Shown here: one piece after another, positions 9,831-20,000 of the stretch
How the letters are laid out: each line of letters starts with the position of its first letter
How positions within the stretch are numbered: the first letter of the stretch is position 1
Source: Glandiceps talaboti
Taxonomy: Eukaryota; Hemichordata; Enteropneusta; Spengelidae
NCBI RefSeq assembly: GCF_964340395.1
Contig: NC_135567.1
Location: 4,347,399 to 4,411,398 of the forward strand
DNA: 64,000 bases
Reading direction: 5' to 3'
Position numbers and translations under genes: made by a program
Notes under the pieces: generated by a model
Told to the model about the DNA's origin: nothing
Seen by the model: only the letters and a program-made list of their open reading frames with translations
The model's database searches: none

Positions 9831-9949
9831 AGTTTTTGTGAAAGCAGCCTTAATATCAAATTGTAAGCTTTATTGAAAAGAAGTATCATCCAAACACACA
9901 AACAGACCTAGTAGAAGTGAGCCACCAATGCAATGGTTGTGAGTTGTGT
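9831..9949 (+). repeat. 119-bp direct repeat, right copy
   Basis: Near-identical to 8600-8718 and in the same orientation, 1231 bp downstream (start to start). The similarity stops at the shared GAGTTGTGT. The high identity against otherwise decayed surroundings points to a recent duplication. Confidence 0.95.
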
Positions 9950-10265
9950 GTTTCTGAACTTTCTTTTACGTCTGTTCATATTGCTTGAATATAGTTGTAA
10001 ATTAACTTTGAATAAACAAGGGTAATCCCCTAGGCTAATCACATCTCTAGTCTGTTACAAAAACATGTCAAAATATAACTCAATATCTATAAAATCTTTT
10101 TGTAAGGGGAGCTGATTTTTTTATGAAAATATGCCAGTACTTACCTGATCAAGTCAAATTATTGTAAAAATATTCTCTGAAAAAATCAATTGACCTCACA
10201 TTGGGATGTGTGTATATGTCACAGAGTAGATAAATAAGATATTAGTTCATCTAAAATCAACTTAC
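9950..10265. other. Probable intron of the ankyrin gene
   Basis: AT-rich sequence on the gene-downstream side of the ankyrin exon (minus strand). It begins at 10265 with a GTAAGTTG donor and no further exon is recognised here. Confidence 0.5.
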
Positions 10266-10367
10266 TGTTGTACTGACTGCATTTACTTGGGCCCCAGCTT
10301 CCAGCAACAATTTACAGATATCCAAATGCCCTAGTGCAGCTCCATGATGTAGACTTGTCATGTTGAC
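10266..10367 (-). CDS. Internal exon encoding one ankyrin repeat
   Basis: Thirty-four codons read on the minus strand with no stop. The translation includes MTSLHHGAALGHLDIC, then KLLLEAGAQVN, then AVSTT. This matches the ankyrin consensus T-P-L-H-x-A-A-x-x-G-H-x-x-I-V-x-x-L-L-x-x-G-A-x-x-N, with Thr4, Leu6-His7, Gly14-His15 (by family alignment), the Leu-Leu-Leu helix and Gly-Ala all present. Ankyrin repeats fold as helix-loop-helix modules that bind other proteins. The exon is bounded by an AG acceptor after a T-rich stretch (TTTTAATTATAG, 10380-10368) and a strong GTAAGT donor at 10265-10260. At 102 bp it is phase-symmetrical and equals one repeat, a common gene structure for ankyrin proteins. 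No neighbouring exons were recognised within several kilobases, so introns are long and the parent gene cannot be named. Confidence 0.82.
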
Positions 10368-10964
10368 CTATAATTAAAAGACACATTATGTATTAATCCT
10401 CCTGTTATAATATTGCAATGTATTATATCAATAATATGTGTAAAATTACTTGAAATGTTTCCCAAGTCTTATTATTATTATTATATATATAGATTGGTTA
10501 ATGTTCACATAGAAAAAACTATGTATTTAAAATTTGACGTTATTTGTATTTATTACATGTAATGTGTACTGTAAAAGTATTTATTTTGATAAAATACCTG
10601 TCAGAATTCATAATAAGAATTAATGATATTTTTGGTAAAATCACAAACATTCCTAGACATGCACCTTAATAATATTCCTTGCCATACTGTGTTCAAAATG
10701 GTCAAATGTGTCAATCACGGTACCATGTTCTGTGTGGTTCTTAACGCATATTGTTACAGTGAACTTGTTCTTCTAAAAAAATAGATTCTGTCATTTACAT
10801 GACATCACATTGTTTGGAACCAGAAAAAACATTTGGGTATAATAATGTATCTGTTAAAACATTTGCGATTTGTTCTGTGGTCCAAACTCTGTCATCAAAA
10901 CTAAGTACATGTCATACAGATTCTTGTTTGTATTCAACCATTAACCTTCTGGTACATGTCCATT
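10368..10964. other. Probable intron, no other feature seen
   Basis: AT-rich DNA on the gene-upstream side of the ankyrin exon. It includes an ATTATTATTATTATATATAT run near 10471. A 73-codon open frame at 10799 has no protein character that I recognise. Confidence 0.45.
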
Positions 10965-11107
10965 ACAATGAGTGTGTAGAATCAATGATACAAAAAATAC
11001 TTATGGTCAAATCATTTTAAAGGCAGATGGAACACTACAAGCATGACGTGTACAATGATATTTTAAGCATACCAAATATCATAAGATAAATTTTAGACGT
11101 AAGTATT

Positions 11108-11151
<44 letters not shown>

Positions 11152-11195
11152 ACACACATTTCACCATGCCTATAGCACTGCCAACTCTAGTTATT
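10965..11195 (+). mobile_element. CA-tailed dispersed family, 3' fragment
   Basis: Shares GAGTGTGTAGAATCAATGAT and following blocks with 4945-5095, then continues into a CA microsatellite at about 11112-11158 and TTTCACCATGCCTATAGCAC, the terminal module of the family. The final GAACCTTCAGTTCAG block seen in other copies is degraded here. Confidence 0.65.
11112..11158. repeat. (CA)n microsatellite
   Basis: Clean CA run with one GACA interruption near its end; tail of the adjacent dispersed element. Confidence 0.95.
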
Positions 11196-11882
11196 CCATG
11201 TTACAGAGAAATATCTTACTTAAAGACATCAAATTGGAATGAGTGTTTCATAGGAACTAGCTTAATTTGCAAAAAAATCATAGTGAATTAAGAGCAAAAA
11301 ATGTTTGTTTTCAGTGAGTTGTTTTTTGATAATGACCAAGAAAAGAACTATAAACATGAATATAAATGTGCATAAATCAGAAAATTCAAAATGTTTTGCT
11401 ACATTTAAAAAAAAAATCCTTATTTCTGAAAAATAACATGTTATTTGACAGCTCAATCATGAGAATAAAGTGCTCTTGTCAGAACATAACTACAATGCCC
11501 ATTACTGAAAATGGTATTTTGCCAAATGTTACAAGAATTGTATGATGGAAGAAGAATTCAGAAGTCAGACCTCTTTTGGAAACGTCTGGAAGAATATTAC
11601 TGTCTTGGAAAACTAGTAATTGTAAGAAAAAACACTGTATAACTTCACAAGTTTCTTGGTAAATTCTCAAGAGAATGTATAAAAATGCCAAGATACCTTC
11701 TGACTTCATGCATGACTGTGCTCCTCATCAGAAACTAACTATGACAGCAATCTCTGCTGTAATGTCTACATGTGAATATGAAGAACTTCCAAAATTACTA
11801 TTTTCTTGCAATTCTGGTAGTAGCTTAGACAACAATTTCCAACACAAGAATCGTTATATTATGAAAACGTTTCTTTAATTTG
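11196..11882. other. Unassigned AT-rich stretch
   Basis: Two open frames of about 70 codons overlap on opposite strands (minus 11479-11709, plus 11675-11878). Neither has a recognisable motif or splice signals, and both fit chance in AT-rich DNA. No RNA gene or repeat seen. Confidence 0.45.
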
Positions 11883-12014
11883 AGTAGTATAAGAACTGAT
11901 GGGACCAGCACCTTTGCTAGAAAACACAATACATGGAATGTCATGACTTGAGTGTTAATGTCTGAGAGTATCGTATCCTGGAAGTGTGCGCTTCCCATCA
12001 GTTCTTATACTACT
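11883..12014. repeat. Perfect 22-bp inverted repeat around an 88-bp centre
   Basis: Bases 11883-11904 (AGTAGTATAAG then AACTGATGGGA) are exactly the reverse complement of 11993-12014. The arms could form a long cruciform or an RNA hairpin, or could be the ends of a very small MITE-like element of 132 bp. No target-site duplication is clear. The centre contains no reading frame of note. Confidence 0.9.
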
Positions 12015-12439
12015 ATAGGAGGCTGAAAGGTGGGACTTTCGTAGGGAAGTATTTTTTTTTCTTGGGTGGAGAAGGGAAGGGAGAATACAATAATATCTAT
12101 TATCAGATTATATGGGAGAATAATAGAAAGGATTCGGGGGGGGGGGGGCTCTGAAACCCTTTCATAAGTTTCAAAATAATTCCCTAAAAAAAGTCCTGAG
12201 TTTGGGGTCACTATCAGAATATCAATAATTTCTAGGATCACAATTTCTGGGAAGAATTGGGGGCGAAAAAATAAGTCATGAGTTATAAGTTATGATATTT
12301 TTAGGTAATCTTTTTTAAAGGGTTTTGGGGGTCCAACCCAGATATGCAGAAACACAAATCGTACTTCACATTACTTTTTATAGTGAAGGCTCGTTAACAT
12401 TGGATTCTGCTTCCTAAGATTTGTTTTCTCTCTCAATTT
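12015..12439. other. Spacer with G-run
   Basis: AT-rich DNA containing a G-run at about 12137-12148. A 78-codon minus-strand frame here has no recognisable motif. No gene seen. Confidence 0.45.
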
Positions 12440-12900
12440 TAAATTTTGTGATGCCAGCCATTTTTAATTTGACTGATATATGCAAATGTATTCCAATTTT
12501 TAGAAGAGCTTCCAGCTAAAATCAATTAGCAGGTGCTGAGAAACAATCATGCCAAATTTGGCACCTTTATGTAAATGATTTCCCATAATTATAGCTGTTT
12601 TCAATGGTAATAATGTCATTGGGAATGTTATCCATATACCTGGAACATAAATACATATATTCTAAAAAAGCTTCCAGGATAAAATCAATAAATTAATCTT
12701 AAGCATGATTCATGACAACATTATTGTTTTTCAGTTGGTTATTTTGCTGAAACATGATTTTTCAAGGTTGATGGCGATTATTTTGAATTTTACTGATTTA
12801 TGCAAATATTCAGGTGGACTCCTGTGCTCAAATCAATAAATAGATCCTTAAGAACATTCATGTCATATTTGGTGCTTTTATCCGGCATGTAACAATCAAG
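12440..12900 (+). repeat. Diverged ~160-bp repeat units
   Basis: Three weakly similar units share AGCTTCCAGCTAAAATCAAT, AGCTTCCAGGATAAAATCAA and CTGTGCTCAAATCAATAAAT (about 12508, 12669 and 12812). Two are preceded by a TTTTACTGATTTATGCAAAT-like block and two are followed by CATGCCAAATTTGGCACC or CATGTCATATTTGGTGCT. This resembles the internal repeats of a non-autonomous element. Confidence 0.5.
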
Positions 12901-13132
12901 TTGCTAAGTCACCTGACTATTGTGCATACGAATATTCGATGCTCCTTTTTGCAGAAAAATAAGGGCGTCTTGCACGTTATTTATAAAAACTAACAAACAA
13001 TTTAGTAATCTGAGAATTTTTGGAGAATGATACAATCTCACCATAACAATAATAACATAATAATAATAATAGTAACAATGTGATGCAAGGATGTTTTATT
13101 TCACCAAGAAATGCTTTGGATTAGAGAATTAA

Positions 13133-13854
13133 TTGTTCCAGCAACAGCAGAGTATGAACCATTTAGAGAAGGAATTGTTCCGGGTCAACATAATCTTTGT
13201 AAATGATCTATTTAAAGTACATTTGATTTTACCATTTGATGCATACAACTGTTCAGGTCAAAATAAGAACAAAAGTGTCTTACAGTATTTTAGATATCGT
13301 TGTAGTAAAGGGATGCATGAAGATATCCAATACCATTTTATGGAAGTTGGTCATCCTTAATGTATTATGTGATTCTGTCTTTGGTAAGATAAGTCAGTTG
13401 TACAGGAGGAATGATAACTATAGTACAGCTATGTCATGTTGTAAATATGAGTTCAAAGGTCAACTCTTCTAGGCCTTATACAACTCAAACTACAACTAAT
13501 GATGGTCAGAATGAATCAAATTATCAGTTGGAGGGAGTGGTGGGATGAGTAAAAAGTATATGAAGTGTCGCAGAGGTATCAGTGCATATCATCACTTTAG
13601 ATTTACTAAAAATGACCCTGGTGCTGTGTATGTAAATAAATCAATCTCTGATCCTGAGGAGCGTGTGTATTTAGTAAAAAAAGGGGGCGGGGGTCACTTG
13701 GCCACCAACTGATGAGAGTTTACCATCAGTGCTACCAGCTGGTGGACTCTCCAGACAGCAATACTGTGATCTGCAGATCAAAGTACTGCTGTATGTAAGG
13801 GAACCATACAGGGGTAGTTTCTTCCCCATCACAGCTACACAGCTCAAGGAATAG
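13133..13854 (+). pseudogene. Decayed transposon-associated gene (GQNKN...YHHFRF family, DUF7869-like)
   Basis: Three protein segments in different frames, in the correct order for one family. The first (13133-13360) includes DAYNCSGQNKN (13235-13270) and EDIQYHFMEVGHP. After a frame change, 13366-13415 reads CDSVFGKISQLYRRND. After a poorly conserved stretch, 13557-13680 contains AYHHFRFTKNDPGAVYV and SDPEERVYLVKK. A further frame change lies in the A/G homopolymer at 13675-13693. The final segment VTWPPTDESLPSVLPAGGL onward ends at a TAG at 13852-13854. In intact relatives these motifs read DNCxGQNKN, GHTKFxPDxxFGxxKxxYR and YHHFRF. Such proteins are abundant, transposon-associated and functionally uncharacterised in cnidarian, fish and other metazoan genomes. 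There are at least two frameshifts and no start codon, so the copy is dead. The family assignment is from memory of its motifs. Confidence 0.75.
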
Positions 13855-14098
13855 AATAGAAACATGAACAAGTCTCTATCTAAAGTATTGTATCCATATT
13901 ATGTCTTAATTGTTGCAGCTCATAATAGCAAACTAAGCATGTCTTACACTGAATGAAAATTTGAAGTCTTCACGCTTTGACTGTATTTTCAATACACAAA
14001 TAAATTTGAAATCTAAAAACAGCAATAATTTAGAAAAAAGTGTATATTTCTATTTGTAGCATAAAAATAAACAGAACTCTACAATATGTAAATACAAT
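13855..14098. other. Left flank of the 56-bp array
   Basis: AT-rich sequence. TATATTTCTATTTGTAG near 14043 faintly resembles the array monomer and may be a decayed edge copy. No gene. Confidence 0.4.
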
Positions 14099-17000
14099 CT
14101 GGTCAGTATTTCTATGTGTACAAGTGTAGACTGAAGTCTATGGTAATAGTCTAGTCAGTGAGTATTTCTATGTGTACTAGTGTAGACTGAAGTCTATGGT
14201 AATAGTCTAGTCAGTGAGTATTTCTATGTATACAAGTGTAGACTAAAGTCTATGGTAATAGTCTAGTCAGTGAGTATTTCTATGTGTACAAGTGTAGACT
14301 GAAGTCTATGGTAATAGTCTAGTCAGTGAGTATTTCTATGTATACAAGTGTAGACTGAAGTCTAAGGTAATAGTCTAGTCAGTGAGTATTTCTATGTGTA
14401 CAAGTGTAGACTGAAGTCTATGGTAATAGTCTAGTCAGTGAGTATTTCTATGTGTACAAGTGTAGACTGAAGTCTATGGTAATAGTCTAGTCAGTGAGTA
14501 TTTCTATGTGTACAAGTGTAGACTGAAGTCTATGGTAATAGTCTAGTCAGTCAGTATTTCTATGTGTACAAGTGTAGACTGAAGTCTATGGTAATAGTCT
14601 AGTCAGTGAGTATTTCTATGTGTACAAGTGTAGACTGAAGTCTATGGTAATAGTCTAGTCAGTGAGTATTTCTATGTGTACAAGTGTAGACTGAAGTCTA
14701 TGGTAATAGTCTAGTCAGTGAGTATTTCTATGTGTACAAGTGTAGACTGAAGTCTATGGTAATAGTCTAGTCAGTGAGTATTTCTATGTGTACAAGTGTA
14801 GACTGAAGTCTATGGTAATAGTCTTGTCAGTGAGTATTTCTATGTGTACAAGTGTAGACTGAAGTCTATGGTAATAGTCTAGTCAGTGAGTATTTCTATG
14901 TGTACAAGTGTAGACTGAAGTCTATGGTAATAGTCTAGTCAGTGAGTATTTATATGTGTACAAGTGTAGACTGAAGTCTAAGGTAATAGTCTAGTCAGTG
15001 AGTATTTCTATGTGTACAAGTGTAGACTGAAGTCTATGGTAATAGTCTAGTCAGTGAGTATTTCTATTTGTACTAGTGTAGACTGAAGTCTATGGTAATA
15101 GTCTAGTCAGTGAGTATTTCTATGTGTACAAGTGTAGACTGAAGTCTATGGTAATAGTCTAGTCAGTCAGTATTTCTATGTGTACAAGTGTAGACTGAAG
15201 TCTATGGTAATAGTCTAGTCAGTGAGTATTTCTATGTGTACAAGTGTAGACTGAAGTCTATGGTAATAGTCTATTCAGTCAGTATTTCTATGTGTACAAG
15301 TGTAGACTGAAGTCTATGGTAATAGTCTAGTCAGTGAGTATTTCTATGTGTACAAGTGTAGACTATAGTCTATGGTAATAGTCTAGTCAGTGAGTATTTC
15401 TATGTGTACAAGTGTAGACTGAAGTCTATGGTAATAGTCTAGTCAGTGAGAATTTCTATGTGTACAAGTGTAGACTGAAGTCTATGGTAATAGTCTAGTC
15501 AGTGAGTATTTCTATGTGTACAAGTGTAGACTGAAGTCTATGGTAATAGTCTAGTCAGTGAGTATTTCTATGTGTACAAGTGTAGACTGAAGTCTATGGT
15601 AATAGTCTAGTCAGTCAGTATTTCTATGTGTACAAGTGTAGACTGAAGTCTATGGTAATAGTCTAGTCAGTGAGTATTTCTATGTGTACAAGTGTAGACT
15701 GAAGTCTATGGTAATAGTCTAGTCAGTGAGTATTTCTATGTGTACAAGTGTAGACTGAAGTCTATGGTAATAGTCTAGTCAGTGAGTATTTCTATGTGTA
15801 CATGTGCAAGTGTAGACTGAAGTCTATGGTAATAGTCTAGTCAGTGAGTATTTCTATGTGTACAAGTGTAGACTGAAGTCTAAGGTAATAGTCTAGTCAG
15901 TGAGTATTTATATGTGTACAAGTGTAGACTGAAGTCTATGGTAATAGTCTAGTCAGGGAGTATTTCTATGTGTACAAGTGTAGACTGAAGTCTATGGTAA
16001 TAGTCTAGTCAGTGAGTATTTCTATGTGTACTAGTGTAGACTGAAGTCTAAGGTAATAGTCTAGTCAGTGAGTATTTCTATGTGTACAAGTGTAGACTGA
16101 AGTCTATGGTAATAGTCTAGTCAGTGAGTATTTCTATGTGTACAAGTGTAGACTGAAGTCTATGGTAATAGTCTAGTCAGTCAGTATTTCTATGTGTACA
16201 AGTGTAGACTGAAGTCTATGGTAATAGTCTAGTCAGTGAGTATTTCTATGTGTACTAGCTAGTGTAGACTGAAGTCTATGGTAATAGTCTAGTCAGTGAG
16301 TATTTATATGTGTACAAGTGTAGACTGAAGTCTAATTGGTAATAGTCTAGTCAGTGAGTATTTCTATGTGTACAAGTGTAGACTGAAGTCTATGGTAATA
16401 GTCTAGTCAGTGAGTATTTCTATGTGTACAAGTGTAGACTGAGGTCTATGGTAATAGTCTAGTCAGTGAGTATTTTTCTGTGTACAAGTGTAGACTGAAG
16501 TCTATGGTAATAGTCTAGTCAGTGAGTATTTCTATGTGTACAAGTGTAGACTGAAGTCTATGGTAATAGTCTAGTCAGTGAGTATTTCTATGTGTACAAG
16601 TGTAGACTGTAGTCTATGGTAATAGTCTAGTCAGTGAGTATTTCTATGTGTATACTTACAAGTGTAGACTATAGTCTATGGTAATAGTCTAGTCAGTGAG
16701 TATTTATATGTGTACTAGTGTAGACTATAGTCTATGGTAATAGTCTAGTCAGTGAGTATTTATATGTGTACTAGTGTAGACTGAAGTCTATGGTAATAGT
16801 CTAGTCAGTGAGTATTTCTAGTTGTACTAGTGTAGACTATAGTAATAGTCTAGTCAGTGAGTATTTCTATGTGTACAAGTGTAGACTGAAGTCTATGGTA
16901 ATAGTCTAGTCAGTGAGTATTTCTATGTGTACAAGTGTAGACTGAAGTCTAAGGTAATAGCCTAGTCAGTGAGTATTTCTATGTGTACAAGTGTAGACTG

Positions 17001-20000
17001 AAGTCTATGGTAATAGTCTAGTCAGTGAGTATTTCTATGTGTACAAGTGTAGACTGAAGTCTATGGTAATAGTCTAGTCAGTGAGTATTTCTATGTGTAC
17101 AAGTGTAGACTATAGTCTATGGTAATAGTCTAGTCAGTGAGTATTTCTATGTGTACAAGTGAAGACTGAAGTCTATGGTAATAGTCTAGTCAGTGAGTAT
17201 TTCTATGTGTACAAGTGTAGACTGAAGTCTATGGTAATAGTCTAGTCAGTGAGTATTTATATGTGTACAAGTGTAGACTGAAGTCTATGGTAATAGTCTA
17301 GTCAGTGAGAATTTCTATGTGTACAAGTGTAGACTATAGTCTATGGTAATAGTCTAGTCAGTGAGTATTTATATGTGTACAAGTGTAGACTGAAGTCTAT
17401 GGTAATAGTCTAGTCAGTGAGTATTTCTATGTGTACAAGTGTAGACTGAAGTCTATGGTAATAGTCTAGTCAGTGAGTATTTCTATGTGTATACTTACAA
17501 GTGTAGACTATAGTCTATGGTAATAGTCTAGTCAGTGAGTATTTATATGTGTACTAGTGTAGACTATAGTCTATGGTAATAGTCTAGTCAGTGAGTATTT
17601 ATATGTGTACTAGTGTAGACTGAAGTCTATGGTAATAGTCTAGTCAGTGAGTATTTCTATTTGTACTAGTGTAGACTATAGTAATAGTCTAGTCAGTGAG
17701 TATTTCTATGTGTACAAGTGTAGACTGAAGTCTATGGTAATAGTCTAGTCAGTGAGTATTTCTATGTGTACAAGTGTAGACTGAAGTCTAAGGTAATAGC
17801 CTAGTCAGTGAGTATTTCTATGTGTACAAGTGTAGACTGAAGTCTATGGTAATAGTCTAGTCAGTGAGTATTTCTATGTGTACAAGTGTAGACTGAAGTC
17901 TATGGTAATAGTCTAGTCAGTGAGTATTTCTATGTGTACAAGTGTAGACTATAGTCTATGGTAATAGTCTAGTCAGTGAGTATTTCTATGTGTACAAGTG
18001 AAGACTGAAGTCTATGGTAATAGTCTAGTCAGTGAGTATTTCTATGTGTACAAGTGTAGACTGAAGTCTATGGTAATAGTCTAGTCAGTGAGTATTTATA
18101 TGTGTACAAGTGTAGACTGAAGTCTATGGTAATAGTCTAGTCAGTGAGTATTTCTATGTGTACAAGTGTAGACTATAGTCTATGGTAATAGTCTAGTCAG
18201 TGAGTATTTATATGTGTACAAGTGTAGACTGAAGTCTATGGTAATAGTCTAGTCAGTGAGTATTTCTATGTGTACAAGTGTAGACTATAGTCTATGGTAA
18301 TAGTCTAGTCAGTGAGTATTTCTATGTGTACAAGTGTAGACTGAAGTCTATGGTAATAGTCTAGTCAGTGAGTATTTATATGTGTACTAGTGTAGACTGA
18401 AGTCTATGGTAATAGTCTAGTCAGTGAGTATTTCTATGTGTACTAGTGTAGACTATAGTAATAGTCTAGTCAGTGAGTATTTCTATGTGTACAAGTGTAG
18501 ACTGAAGTCTATGGTAATAGTCTAGTCAGTGAGTATTTCTATGTGTACAAGTGTAGAATGAAGTCTAAGGTAATACCCTAGTCAGTGAGTATTTCTATGT
18601 GTACAAGTGTAGACTGAAGTCTATGGTAATAGTCTAGTCAGTGAGTATTTCTATGTGTACAAGTGTAGACTGAAGTCTATGGTAATAGTCTAGTCAGTGA
18701 GTATTTCTATGTGTACAAGTGTAGACTATAGTCTAAGGTAATAGTCTAGTCAGTGAGTATTTCTATGTGTACAAGTGTAGACTGAAGTCTATGGTAATAG
18801 TCTAGTCAGTGAGTATTTATATGTGTACAAGTGTAGACTGAAGTCTATGGTAATAGTCTAGTCAGTGAGTATTTCTATGTGTACAAGTGTAGACCATAGT
18901 CTATGGTAATAGTCTAGTCAGTGAGTATTTATATGTGTACAAGTGTAGACTGAAGTCTATGGTAATAGTCTAGTCAGTGAGTATTTCTATGTGTACAAGT
19001 GTAGACTGAAGTCTATGGTAATAGTATGGTCAGTGAGTATTTCTAAGTGTACAAGTGTAGACTGAAGTCTATGGTAATAGTCTAGTCAGTGAGTATTTCT
19101 ATGTGTACAAGTGTAGACTGAAGTCTATGGTAATAGTCTAGTCAGTGAGTATTTCTATGTGTACAAGTGTAGACTGAAGTCTATGGTAATAGTCTAGTCA
19201 GTGAGTATTTCTATGTGTACAAGTGTAGACTGAAGTCTATGGTAATAGTCTAGTCAGTGAGTATTTCTATGTGTACAAGTGTAGACTATAGTCTAAGGTA
19301 ATAGTCTAGTCAGTGAGTATTTCTATGTGTACAAATGTAGACTGAAGTCTATGGTAATAGTCTAGTCAGTGAGTATTTATATGTGTACTAGTGTAGACTG
19401 AAGTCTATGGTAATAGTCTAGTCAGTGAGTATTTCTATGTGTACTAGTGTAGACTATAGTAATAGTCTAGTCAGTGAGTATTTCTATGTGTACAAGTGTA
19501 GACTGAAGTCTATGGTAATAGTCTAGTCAGTGAGTATTTCTATGTGTACAAGTGTAGACTGAAGTCTAAGGTAATAGCCTAGTCAGTGAGTATTTCTATG
19601 TGTACAAGTGTAGACTGAAGTCTATGGTAATAGTCTAGTCAGTGAGTATTTCTATGTGTACAAGTGTAGACTGAAGTCTATGGTAATAGTCTAGTCAGTG
19701 AGTATTTCTATGTGTACAAGTGTAGACTATAGTCTAAGGTAATAGTCTAGTCAGTGAGTATTTCTATGTGTACAAGTGAAGACTGAAGTCTATGGTAATA
19801 GTCTAGTCAGTGAGTATTTCTATGTGTACAAGTGTAGACTGAAGTCTATGGTAATAGTCTAGTCAGTGAGTATTTATATGTGTACAAGTGTAGACTGAAG
19901 TCTATGGTAATAGTCTAGTCAGTGAGTATTTCTATGTGTACAAGTGTAGACTATAGTCTATGGTAATAGTCTAGTCAGTGAGTATTTATATGTGTACAAG

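Noticed and set aside
11479-11878. Overlapping opposite-strand frames of about 70 codons
   Set aside because: No motif, splice site or homology recognised; such lengths are expected by chance.
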